From positions 1-32,689 of the IMG/VR virus record IMGVR_UViG_3300031521_000238: DNA of 32,689 bases; one strand, written 5' to 3'. The stretch is from a virus. Below the pieces are notes generated by a model. That model had not been told where the DNA came from. It did no database searches and saw only the letters and a list, made by a program, of their open reading frames with translations. Positions 24,461 to 30,339 of the stretch are shown piece by piece (within the stretch, counting starts at the first letter, position 1; every line of letters begins with the position of its first letter). The translations under genes and the position numbers were made by a program.

Positions 24461-24877
24461 ATGTCACTTGAACAATTTGGAATTATATCTGGAATATTCT
24501 TTGGGTTAATAGGTTCTGCCGCTGGTATTTTGGCATTCGTACAGCATAATAGGTCTAAAAAAATAGCACTTGAAGAAAAGCATGCAAAAGATTTAGAGGA
24601 AGCCGAAAGCAAGGGCGCACACGATCAACGCGAAAGAGAAATGAAGGACCAGATAGACCATGCCCATAAGAAAATTAGAGAGGACATTATGCCTAAACTT
24701 GCCGAACTCGACAAATCTCATGCTGAAATTAATACTACATTTGCATACATAAAGGATTCAATGGATGAATCCAAGGCGATGATAAAAGAAATGTCAATCC
24801 ATATTATTGAGCTTGGTGTACAGGTGGCAGGTATTCAGGGTGAGCGACGTGCAGGAAGGGCTAAGGGGGCCGAATAA
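24461..24877 (+). CDS. Membrane-anchored coiled-coil protein, holin-like (BhlA/XhlA type)
   Basis: 138 residues with one N-terminal membrane span (residues about 6-29, FGIISGIFFGLIGSAAGILAF), then a long charged coiled coil (HAKDLEEAESKGAHDQREREMKD, EINTTFAYIKDSMDESKAMIKEM) and a basic tail. It is the first gene of the lysis group, directly before the endolysin. This shape recalls BhlA/XhlA-like proteins that help lysis, though a tail-tip membrane role cannot be ruled out. Leader TGAGGATTAAAA. Confidence 0.6.
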   Translation: MSLEQFGIISGIFFGLIGSAAGILAFVQHNRSKKIALEEKHAKDLEEAESKGAHDQREREMKDQIDHAHKKIREDIMPKLAELDKSHAEINTTFAYIKDSMDESKAMIKEMSIHIIELGVQVAGIQGERRAGRAKGAE

Positions 24878-24878
24878 G

Positions 24879-25508
24879 ATGGTTATCAATAATTCCGATG
24901 GTTTTCCGAATTGGACGCAATTAAATAATGCTGATGAGCCATTGTCTACTTGCAATGTTACAAGTGCAATAAATGCCGCGCAATGTTGCGGGTTTGATGT
25001 TGAAAAATTAAGACGTTCACCCGATACCAATAAGCGCCCCGCCGATGATTTATATGAGTTTATCAATGCTGATTCAGAATGTTTGGCAATGCGTGATAAG
25101 ATAGCCCCAAGTGTACCGCCTAATCAATTAATGGCAGTGTTGGCGTTTGGACTTGGCAAATGGCTCATGTCACCTAATTCTGTAGAATGGCATTATGGAT
25201 TACCATTAACTCTAATAATGAATCACGTTATTAATGGTGGATGCGGAATACTTCACGGACACTACCCAACGCAAACACACGATATTGACCATATGAATGC
25301 ATTGGTCGGTATTGATTATAATGATCAAACACTTAATGCATTTATAATCGATGACCCATACGGTGATTATCGCAAACTATATACAAATCATATGGGAAAT
25401 GATATAGTCATGCCATTAAGTGATATTCTTAAATATATTAAAGATATTGGGGATATTCACAATAAAGATATTATTTTAATTCATAAGGCGGGATTACAAA
25501 ATGATTAA
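24879..25508 (+). CDS. C39-like cysteine peptidase, probable endolysin
   Basis: 209 residues from ATG 24879, which has AAGGGGG 9 nt upstream; a longer frame from 24807 runs into the previous gene and is rejected. Papain-like C39 motifs are visible: catalytic Cys25 in LSTCNVTSAINAAQ, His138 in DIDHMNALVGIDY, and an Asp at 158/159 in IIDDPYGDY. In phages such enzymes cleave peptide cross-links of peptidoglycan. It has no signal peptide, so it would need a holin: membrane proteins flank it on both sides. It overlaps the next gene by 8 nt. Confidence 0.78.
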   Translation: MVINNSDGFPNWTQLNNADEPLSTCNVTSAINAAQCCGFDVEKLRRSPDTNKRPADDLYEFINADSECLAMRDKIAPSVPPNQLMAVLAFGLGKWLMSPNSVEWHYGLPLTLIMNHVINGGCGILHGHYPTQTHDIDHMNALVGIDYNDQTLNAFIIDDPYGDYRKLYTNHMGNDIVMPLSDILKYIKDIGDIHNKDIILIHKAGLQND

Positions 25509-25719
25509 GTTTTTTAAGAGTATTTATACCACTAATAACGGTACAGAAATCAATCGCAACGCTGTATTTGGAACAGTTTATTTCATCGCTGGATTCGTTT
25601 ATTTGTTCGTAATTAAACCAGGTGATATACTTGGATTTATTGCAATCGAATCTTTTGCCGCTGTCAACCTTGGCCTGTCGATTCCAGAGGATAAAAATAG
25701 TACAAGCGCGTCTCAATAA
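25501..25719 (+). CDS. Holin-like membrane protein
   Basis: 72 residues with two hydrophobic segments (residues about 21-39, FGTVYFIAGFVYLFVI, and 43-60, ILGFIAIESFAAVNLGL) and charged ends. This is the size and topology of a class II-type holin, in the right place between endolysin and spanin-like genes. It starts within the last codons of the endolysin gene. Strong functional proof is not possible because holins are poorly conserved. Confidence 0.65.
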   Translation: MIKFFKSIYTTNNGTEINRNAVFGTVYFIAGFVYLFVIKPGDILGFIAIESFAAVNLGLSIPEDKNSTSASQ

Positions 25720-25729
25720 AGGGGTTTCG

Positions 25730-26161
25730 ATGTGGTTACATGGATTAAAAATCATTTGCTTATCTGTTTTCTTGGCTGTTTTATCCTTGGGATTGTCGGC
25801 GCAGGAATCACCGTTTCCATCATCGACAATGGACGACTTGGACAACTCGATAAAGACATTGCAGCAGGTCGAGCAACAATTGAAAGACTTACAGCTATCG
25901 GAAGCGAACTTACAGCAGAAAATACTCGACTTACAAGTCTCAACGAACAGCAGCGCCGAGGAATTACAGAAGCAATCGAAATTATTAGAGGACAACAAAT
26001 CGCAACAGCTGATATTGTCCAAAAATTACGAGGGGTTATTGACACTTTGCAAAAAGTTAAAAGCAAGCTTGCAACTCTCGCAGACGTTAAATAAGATCGC
26101 TATTCCTGTTGCGGTTGGCGGAATCATTGCCGCTGTTTTAATCGCTATATTCAAGAAATAA
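25730..26161 (+). CDS. Signal-peptide, coiled-coil, C-terminal-anchor protein (spanin-like, frame 2)
   Basis: 143 residues: a signal peptide (MWLHGLKIICLSVFLAVLSL ending near LSAQ), a Gln/Leu-rich coiled coil (about 35-110, DLDNSIKTLQQVEQQLKDLQ), and a C-terminal membrane span (KIAIPVAVGGIIAAVLIAIF) with terminal lysines. No lipobox Cys follows the signal. AAAGGGG lies 5 nt before the ATG. Leucine is mainly TTA/TTG, as in the rest of the phage. From 25817 to 26023 not one of 69 codons ends in T: six of six Asp are GAC and four of four Asn AAC, unlike neighbours. T-ending codons return after the overlap with the next feature ends. This suggests both frames are translated. Confidence 0.65.
   Translation: MWLHGLKIICLSVFLAVLSLGLSAQESPFPSSTMDDLDNSIKTLQQVEQQLKDLQLSEANLQQKILDLQVSTNSSAEELQKQSKLLEDNKSQQLILSKNYEGLLTLCKKLKASLQLSQTLNKIAIPVAVGGIIAAVLIAIFKK
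25732..26094 (+). CDS. Rz-like inner-membrane spanin candidate (frame 1, nested)
   Basis: 120 residues starting GTG 25732, two bases after the ATG of the neighbour and sharing its ribosome site. Layout fits an i-spanin: N-terminal signal-anchor (HLLICFLGCFILGIVGAGIT), then a periplasmic helix (about 35-115, GRLGQLDKDIAAGRATIERL). Codons follow an RNY-like pattern. It lies wholly inside the longer gene in another frame, as Rz1 lies inside Rz in lambda. Here, however, neither product is a lipoprotein, so the pair would differ from known two-part spanins. Part of the similarity in hydrophobicity could come from the frame shift itself. Confidence 0.6.
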   Translation: MVTWIKNHLLICFLGCFILGIVGAGITVSIIDNGRLGQLDKDIAAGRATIERLTAIGSELTAENTRLTSLNEQQRRGITEAIEIIRGQQIATADIVQKLRGVIDTLQKVKSKLATLADVK

Positions 26162-26162
26162 T

Positions 26163-26199
26163 CTTCCAATAAGTATCAATTATCTATACTTGCTGGAAG
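26163..26199. other. Imperfect inverted repeat after the lysis genes
   Basis: CTTCCA (26163-26168) pairs with TGGAAG (26194-26199), and AAGTAT (26171-26176) with ATACTT (26186-26191), with a two-base mismatch and a 9-nt loop. It lies just after the lysis operon stop and before a promoter. It may be a weak terminator or an operator. Confidence 0.45.
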
Positions 26200-26212
26200 T
26201 ACTTTAACTAAT

Positions 26213-26239
26213 TTGACATTATGTAGATTATCGTATAAT
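26213..26239 (+). promoter_or_regulatory. Consensus promoter for metallophosphoesterase gene
   Basis: TTGACA (26213-26218) and TATAAT (26234-26239) are both perfect hexamers with a 15-bp spacer, slightly short. Transcription would begin near 26246, just before AAAGGGG (26248-26254) and the GTG start at 26260. It marks a new transcription unit after the lysis genes. Confidence 0.7.
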
Positions 26240-26259
26240 CTTTTGGCAAAGGGGATTAT

Positions 26260-27225
26260 GTGCAATTAACAGACAGAATCAGACAAATCAATGAACACAT
26301 TGCAGATCACGGCATAGATTCTGCCATGGTCCTATTTAATATATCAAGAGAAACCGCACGACGATATAGCCGTTCTGCCCGTGAAGAAAAAGAAGAAACT
26401 GAACCAGAAAAGTTTGATCGTGAACAATCTGCTATTAAGCAATTAAAAGAAAGATTCACAATTCAAGAGTTAGAAAATATTGCCAATGGCAGGGCATTAA
26501 ATCCAGAGCAAATTAATAAACCAATTATTAATTTTGATGGTGAAGATGTTATTATTGGATATTGTACTGATACCCATATAGGATCAAAATATTTCCATCA
26601 ACATTATTGGGAATCGTTTTTAGAAGAATGTTATAAACAAAATGTATCAATGATTATGCATGGCGGCGACTTGATTGACGGAATGAGCAATCGCCCAGAC
26701 CATATTTATAGCCTAACTCATATCGGGTATTCTGCTCAGATGGACTATGCCGCTGAAATGTTGGCTATGACCGATTTACCAATTAATATAATAGATGGGA
26801 ATCATGATAGGTATGGTATTAAATCCGGCGGACTAATGGTAGTAGAAGATGTGGCCAACAGACTAAGTCATGTTACATATTTGGGCCATGATGAGGGTGA
26901 CATAGTTATTAATGGAACCGTCTGGCGCTTATGGCATGGCGAAGATGGGTCAAGTTACGCAACTTCATACCGATTGCAAAAAATCATTGAAAGTTTCACG
27001 GGTGGAGAAAAGCCTCAAGCTTTATTTGCCGGACATACTCATAAACAATTATATATGTTTGATAGAAATGTTCATGTTGTATCTGGTGGTGCCATGTGCA
27101 GTCAATCGGCTTGGATGCGGTCAAAGAAACTGGCTAATCATGCTGGCTTTCATATTATTAGGGCAACGATTGCAGAAAACGAAATTAAATCATTCTCTGC
27201 TACATTCTATCCGTTTTATAAGTGA
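26260..27225 (+). CDS. Calcineurin-like metallophosphoesterase with N-terminal HTH-like region
   Basis: 321 residues from GTG 26260 (AAAGGGG leader; the ATG two bases earlier runs into a stop). All family motifs are present: D104-x-H106 (CTDTHIG), GGD at 135-137, GNHD at 180-183, H226 (LWHGED) and GHTH at 258-261, which bind two metal ions. The N-terminal ~45 residues (RQINEHIADHGIDSAMVLFN, RETARRYSR) look like a helix-turn-helix, unusual for a plain phosphatase. The role may be nuclease-like or nucleotide phosphatase activity; the substrate cannot be deduced. It is the first gene of the region after the late operon. Confidence 0.88.
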   Translation: MQLTDRIRQINEHIADHGIDSAMVLFNISRETARRYSRSAREEKEETEPEKFDREQSAIKQLKERFTIQELENIANGRALNPEQINKPIINFDGEDVIIGYCTDTHIGSKYFHQHYWESFLEECYKQNVSMIMHGGDLIDGMSNRPDHIYSLTHIGYSAQMDYAAEMLAMTDLPINIIDGNHDRYGIKSGGLMVVEDVANRLSHVTYLGHDEGDIVINGTVWRLWHGEDGSSYATSYRLQKIIESFTGGEKPQALFAGHTHKQLYMFDRNVHVVSGGAMCSQSAWMRSKKLANHAGFHIIRATIAENEIKSFSATFYPFYK

Positions 27226-27232
27226 GTAAATA

Positions 27233-27700
27233 ATGACAATTAATCTTATTAATACACAATTTCAAATAGACAAGGAAGATTGGGATGTATTAAAAAACTA
27301 TCCCTGGCGGTTACTTGGAAAAAATAATAGATATATTGTTGCTAAAATAGGAGATAAGAATAGCGCAAGACTACACCGTATTATAATGAATGTTACTGAT
27401 CCAAAGGTATTGGTTGACCATATAAATATGGATACTATGGATAATAGAAAATGCAACCTACGATTATGCAATTGCAATGGGAATGTTCAAAACAGAGATA
27501 AACCTATAACAAATACAAGCGGATATAAGGGCGTGAGTTGGCATAAGCAAACTAAAATGTTCAGGGCTAATATATTTATAAATAACAAACAGAAATACCT
27601 CGGTCTATTTACTACGCCATAACAAGCCGCAATAGAGTACAATAAAGCAGCCATCAAATACCATGGCGAGTTTGCAAGATTAAATCTTATTGAGATTTAA
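27233..27700 (+). pseudogene. HNH homing endonuclease with AP2 domain, broken by an in-frame stop
   Basis: The open frame runs 27233-27622 (129 residues). HNH core: LHRIIMN (48-53), LVDHINMDTMDNRKCNLRLC (60-79), NVQNR. It then begins an AP2 DNA-binding domain (SGYKGVSWHKQTKMFRANIF, NNKQKYLGLF). At TTP the expected Glu codon is TAA (27620-27622). Reading through it, the frame continues QAAIEYNKAAIKYHGEFARL to a natural stop at 27698-27700, exactly the missing end of AP2. A single base change has therefore truncated the DNA-binding helix. The HNH part may still be made but is probably inactive for homing. Free-standing homing gene inserted between accessory genes. Confidence 0.82.
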
Positions 27701-27723
27701 GATATAAACATGGAGGTATCCAA

Positions 27724-28056
27724 ATGACCGAACAAGACTTTCACGAACTACGCGAAAGGACCACAAAAGAGCGATGGGGTATGGGCGATAAAAAAGGCGA
27801 CTCATACACCATGCATAGCGATGACAGATTGGCAAACTTCAAGGAATGCGCCAAAGCAACAAAGCAAAAGCCCGAACAAGTCTGGCTAACCTATTATTAC
27901 AAGCACTATTGCGCTTTGGTTGATTTTATCGCAACAGGGAAAGAAGGGCCAGAAGGCGTAAATAGCAACATATCCGATATGCTAAACTATCTTGACCTAT
28001 TGCGTGGCCTAATCATCGATTCACAGAAAGACAATTCAGTATCTATTATTACGTAA
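27724..28056 (+). CDS. Hypothetical phage protein (110 residues)
   Basis: Starts MTEQDFHELRERTTKERWGM with CATGGAGGT as leader. The middle DDRLANFKECAKATKQKPEQ and VWLTYYYKHYCALVDF, then ISDMLNYLDLLRGLI, match a pattern seen in small phage proteins of unknown function (a helical protein with NFK and KH signature). No catalytic residues. It is the last plus-strand gene before a convergent minus-strand cassette, and a hairpin at 28082-28108 separates them. Confidence 0.65.
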   Translation: MTEQDFHELRERTTKERWGMGDKKGDSYTMHSDDRLANFKECAKATKQKPEQVWLTYYYKHYCALVDFIATGKEGPEGVNSNISDMLNYLDLLRGLIIDSQKDNSVSIIT

Positions 28057-28081
28057 ACTCTCATAATAAACACCAACAATA

Positions 28082-28108
28082 GCGCGTAAGATCCGTTTAA
28101 TTACGCGC
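28082..28108. terminator. Bidirectional terminator-like hairpin between convergent genes
   Basis: GCGCGTAA (28082-28089) and TTACGCGC (28101-28108) form a perfect 8-bp stem with an 11-nt loop. It overlaps the end of the minus-strand gene (stop at 28097) and lies 25 nt after the plus-strand gene. No long T-run, so efficiency is uncertain. Confidence 0.6.
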
Positions 28109-28237
28109 ATTGTATTCACCAATATAAGACAGTATCATCCTCATATCATCCCGACTTAATTTACCATATACCAATTTAGCCATTAATTCCATTGGAACAT
28201 TCCAACAGATTAGGCATATTTCCTTGTGCATTTTCAA
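28097..28237 (-). CDS. 46-residue small protein coupled to the lipoprotein gene
   Basis: A short minus-strand gene. Its TTG start (28237) overlaps the lipoprotein stop in a TTGA junction, and ACGGAGG lies 7 nt upstream, an excellent ribosome site. The product MKMHKEICLICWNVPMELMA continues to NARN: a CxxC near the N-terminus and a helical, basic remainder. Function unknown. Arrangement and ribosome site make it a real gene despite its length. The stop lies inside the hairpin at 28082-28108. Confidence 0.6.
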   Translation of the reverse strand: MKMHKEICLICWNVPMELMAKLVYGKLSRDDMRMILSYIGEYNARN

Positions 28238-28710
28238 TTGAACACCTCCGTAAAACTATAGCTATAATTAGCATTATAATTAACTTGTCCGCCTGTTTGC
28301 GGTTCTATTATCATGGAACCAAACCGGCAAACCGCATGATTAGAATCAATCCCGCCAGCCTCAATCTTTCTTGGTGAATCCTTAACGCATATAATCTCGA
28401 CGTCCTGTTTCATACCATAATGTGCGATATTCAGGAATAAAACTGCAAAATCCGCGCATGATCCTTTCTTGCTGCTAATCATATCTTCTGGATTTTTCCA
28501 ATTGGCAGCGTCATCATTTGAATCGTACCTTATGCCATGATATTGTATCCATCCGCTAATCTTACTTGGTGTATCAAGTGTATCGAACACTGGCAAATAA
28601 TAAAGTTTATGTCCCATGGCCTCAACTTGAAAAACCGAATCTACAATTATATTACAGCCAGACAATAATAAAACAAGCCCACTAAACAAAATAATGATTA
28701 ATTTATTCAT
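28234..28710 (-). CDS. Lipoprotein with transglutaminase-like cysteine peptidase fold
   Basis: 158 residues from ATG 28710 (GGAG 6 nt upstream; the in-frame ATG at 28722 overlaps that site). It has a signal peptide with lipobox LLLSGC, lipidated Cys19, then a domain with C85 (KKGSCADFAVLFLNIA), H125 (DSNHAVC) and E136 (MIIEPQTG). This is the Cys-His-acid order of transglutaminase-like peptidases, with Glu in place of the usual Asp. It would be anchored in the host envelope. A phage lipoprotein with its own promoter on the opposite strand suggests a lysogenic-conversion or superinfection-exclusion gene, but no homologue of known function can be named. Confidence 0.75.
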   Translation of the reverse strand: MNKLIIILFSGLVLLLSGCNIIVDSVFQVEAMGHKLYYLPVFDTLDTPSKISGWIQYHGIRYDSNDDAANWKNPEDMISSKKGSCADFAVLFLNIAHYGMKQDVEIICVKDSPRKIEAGGIDSNHAVCRFGSMIIEPQTGGQVNYNANYSYSFTEVFN

Positions 28711-28729
28711 TTGAATCTCCATATAAATA

Positions 28730-28758
28730 AGTATAGGCCGAATATTTAATCAATGCAA
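28730..28758 (-). promoter_or_regulatory. Promoter for the lipoprotein cassette
   Basis: On the minus strand, TTGCAT (28753-28758) and TATACT (28730-28735) are separated by 17 bp; the -10 is 5/6 to consensus and the -35 only 3/6. Transcription would start about 14 nt before the lipoprotein ATG, close to the GGAG ribosome site. It is divergent to the promoter at 28783-28811. Confidence 0.5.
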
Positions 28759-28782
28759 GCTTTATTTTAATTATCTTTTTGC

Positions 28783-28811
28783 TTGACAATGGTTTTCCTA
28801 TGTGCTAACTT
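28783..28811 (+). promoter_or_regulatory. Promoter for a possibly leaderless gene
   Basis: TTGACA (28783-28788), 17 bp, TAACTT (28806-28811; 3/6). The predicted start point coincides with the ATG at 28818, and no ribosome site lies between them, so the mRNA may be leaderless. Confidence 0.45.
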
Positions 28812-28817
28812 GTCGGC

Positions 28818-29000
28818 ATGGGTAAGAAAAAGTATGAAACTAAACCAGAGCGTATGGTAATTACTGCTTTCGGTAGTTTGGAAATGATGGAAAAGGTCAA
28901 CAATTATTTTGCTAACCATCCCAAGGTAATCAAGGGATATGAGGTTATGGACATGATTGATGAAGGCATCGATAGGCGAGAGGCGGAGGAATTGCGGTGA
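28818..29000 (+). CDS. Hypothetical small basic-acidic protein
   Basis: 60 residues: MGKKKYETKPERMVITAFGS then MMEKVNNYFANHPKVIKGYE and MDMIDEGIDRREAEEL. A basic start, a possible strand (RMVITAF) and two helices could form a ribbon-helix-helix-like fold, though this is weak. It has no ribosome site, but a TTGACA promoter places the transcription start at the ATG. Its end overlaps the next gene (GTGA). It might be a small regulator of the divergent pair. Confidence 0.45.
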   Translation: MGKKKYETKPERMVITAFGSLEMMEKVNNYFANHPKVIKGYEVMDMIDEGIDRREAEELR

Positions 29001-29212
29001 AAGTAAACTATAAACCTGTCAATGATATTTTGCTCGGCCAAAGTAAATCAAGTAAAGGCGTGCGTTTTGCAAATCAACCAGGCGCTAAGTTATTGCGTAA
29101 GTATTTGCGTGAAACCTATCGACGCATGGCACGATTCCAAATATTGGCAGAGTTTAAGAAAATGCCCGATTGTTTTATTGGTCATCGGATTGATAATAGT
29201 TTCAAAAAATAG
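28997..29212 (+). CDS. Hypothetical 71-residue basic protein
   Basis: Starts at GTG 28997, in a GTGA overlap with the previous gene; GGCGGAGG lies ahead of it. The product, MKVNYKPVNDILLGQSKSSK onward, is strongly basic (GAKLLRKYLRETYRRMARFQ), with one Cys, so nucleic-acid binding is possible. The alternative frame at 29022-29216 lacks a leader. Followed within 10 nt by the tRNA gene. Confidence 0.5.
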   Translation: MKVNYKPVNDILLGQSKSSKGVRFANQPGAKLLRKYLRETYRRMARFQILAEFKKMPDCFIGHRIDNSFKK

Positions 29213-29219
29213 TTGAACC

Positions 29220-29292
29220 GCTGTCTTAGCTTAGTTGGTAAAGCACCATACTTGTAATATGGATATCATCTGTTCGATTCGGATAGACAGCA
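29220..29292 (+). tRNA. tRNA-Thr (anticodon TGT)
   Basis: All arms can be drawn. Acceptor GCTGTCT (29220-29226) pairs with AGACAGC (29285-29291), with A as discriminator. The anticodon stem CCATA/TATGG encloses the loop CTTGTAA, giving anticodon TGT. The T-arm ATCTG/CGGAT (one wobble) encloses TTCGATT. No CCA is encoded. It reads ACA codons. Confidence 0.92.
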
Positions 29293-29338
29293 AAGCCAAT
29301 AACTGGCTTATAATGAGTTTCGGGAAAAGATGTTGTAT

Positions 29339-29373
29339 CCCATCCGGTACGTTGTGCAGGGTGGGCAGTTTTT
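29339..29373 (+). terminator. Intrinsic terminator after the tRNA
   Basis: CCCATCC (29339-29345) pairs with GGGTGGG (29359-29365; one G-T wobble) around a 13-nt loop, followed by CAGTTTTT. A smaller hairpin AAGCCA/TGGCTT (29293-29309) sits right at the tRNA end and may guide processing. Confidence 0.65.
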
Positions 29374-29388
29374 AATGGGGGATAAATC

Positions 29389-29658
29389 ATGATAGAAATG
29401 GATAACTGGAACTGTGAAGAAGATAAAATAGAATTCGTTAAACCAGGAAAGAAAGAGCGCCGTAAAATATTCAAGCAGAAAGTTAAGGATTCATTCAAGC
29501 GGATTGTCAGTATTTTTTTGACTGTTATTGGCTTGGCTATAATTGTCTTAATCTTTATAGCCTATCATAATCAACCAAAAGAAACGACAATTGATAAAAT
29601 GAAAAGCGAATTAGAGATTCAGTTGGATCGATTGCAAGCGGATAAGGTGAATAGATGA
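29389..29658 (+). CDS. Single-span membrane protein with coiled-coil tail
   Basis: 89 residues. A cytosolic basic part (GKKERRKIFKQKVKDSFKR) precedes a membrane span at about 42-60 (IFLTVIGLAIIVLIFIAYH), then a helical charged tail. TAATGGGGGATAAA provides the ribosome site. It ends in an ATGA overlap with the next membrane gene. No family recognised. Confidence 0.6.
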   Translation: MIEMDNWNCEEDKIEFVKPGKKERRKIFKQKVKDSFKRIVSIFLTVIGLAIIVLIFIAYHNQPKETTIDKMKSELEIQLDRLQADKVNR

Positions 29659-29789
29659 GTATAAAATCAGCGACTAAATGGTGGGTTATTTTATTATTTG
29701 GATTATTAATTGCGCATCAGTTTGATATCGACCAATCAATAAAAAACTTAAAAAGTGACTTGTTTGATTTACAACAAAAAATCCACTAA
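29655..29789 (+). CDS. 44-residue membrane microprotein
   Basis: ATG 29655 overlaps the stop of the previous gene (ATGA). The product MSIKSATKWWVILLFGLLIA then a polar helix (HQFDIDQSIKNLKSDLFDLQ) is a one-span membrane protein with an extra-membrane helix, similar in layout to its upstream partner. The pair may form a heteromer. Function unknown. Confidence 0.55.
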   Translation: MSIKSATKWWVILLFGLLIAHQFDIDQSIKNLKSDLFDLQQKIH

Positions 29790-29800
29790 TTAGAAATTAA

Positions 29801-30157
29801 ATGAATAAATACCGCAATATTAAAACAGTAATCGATAATATAACTTTTGACAGTGCGCTTGAAGGTAGGCGTTATTCATTCCTTAAAATGATGGAAAGGG
29901 CTGGCGAGATAACCGGATTAAAACTTCAGCCAAAATATTTATTGCAAGAATCATATTTGCATAAACAAAAGAGAATACGTGAAATATCATATATTGCCGA
30001 TTTTGAATATACTTATAATGGTAAAAGAATAACGGAGGACTGCAAAGGAATAAAAACAGAAATCTATAAGATGAAATTAAAGATGTTTCAGTTTAGATAT
30101 CCACATATTAATTTCTATGAAGTTTACAAAGATAATGATTTAGGAGGAATGGTTTGA
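29801..30157 (+). CDS. DUF1064 family nuclease-like protein
   Basis: 118 residues with the DUF1064 order: KYRNIKTVIDNITFDSALEG, Glu21 in the first helix (EGRRYSFL), IADFEYTYNG with Asp67, and ITEDCKGIKTEIYKMKLKMF with Glu79/Lys82. The acidic and Lys residues form a PD-(D/E)xK-like core, so it may act as a Holliday-junction or endonuclease in phage DNA metabolism. It follows the membrane microprotein by 11 nt. It ends in a TTGA overlap with the next gene. Confidence 0.78.
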   Translation: MNKYRNIKTVIDNITFDSALEGRRYSFLKMMERAGEITGLKLQPKYLLQESYLHKQKRIREISYIADFEYTYNGKRITEDCKGIKTEIYKMKLKMFQFRYPHINFYEVYKDNDLGGMV

Positions 30158-30339
30158 TTCTTTGTATAGGTTTCAAAATAGTAAATAAATTACAAATCAA
30201 TTGTCCCGTCAAGTTTAACTGCAAATTGCATAAATTGGCTGGACAGAATGATATTAAACTCCAGCCAATTGACGATATTGTAGAAAAAGGTTGCCGCAAG
30301 TTTGATCCTGTTTATAAAAAGGAATTGGGGAAGAAATAA
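30154..30339 (+). CDS. Hypothetical small protein (61 residues)
   Basis: TTG start at 30154, in a TTGA overlap with the nuclease gene; TAGGAGGAAT lies directly upstream. The product, MILCIGFKIVNKLQINCPVK onward, carries four cysteines (two near the N-terminus, then FNCKLH and EKGCRKF) and is basic. No known domain; metal binding possible. The last base overlaps the next ATG (TAATGG). Confidence 0.5.
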   Translation: MILCIGFKIVNKLQINCPVKFNCKLHKLAGQNDIKLQPIDDIVEKGCRKFDPVYKKELGKK

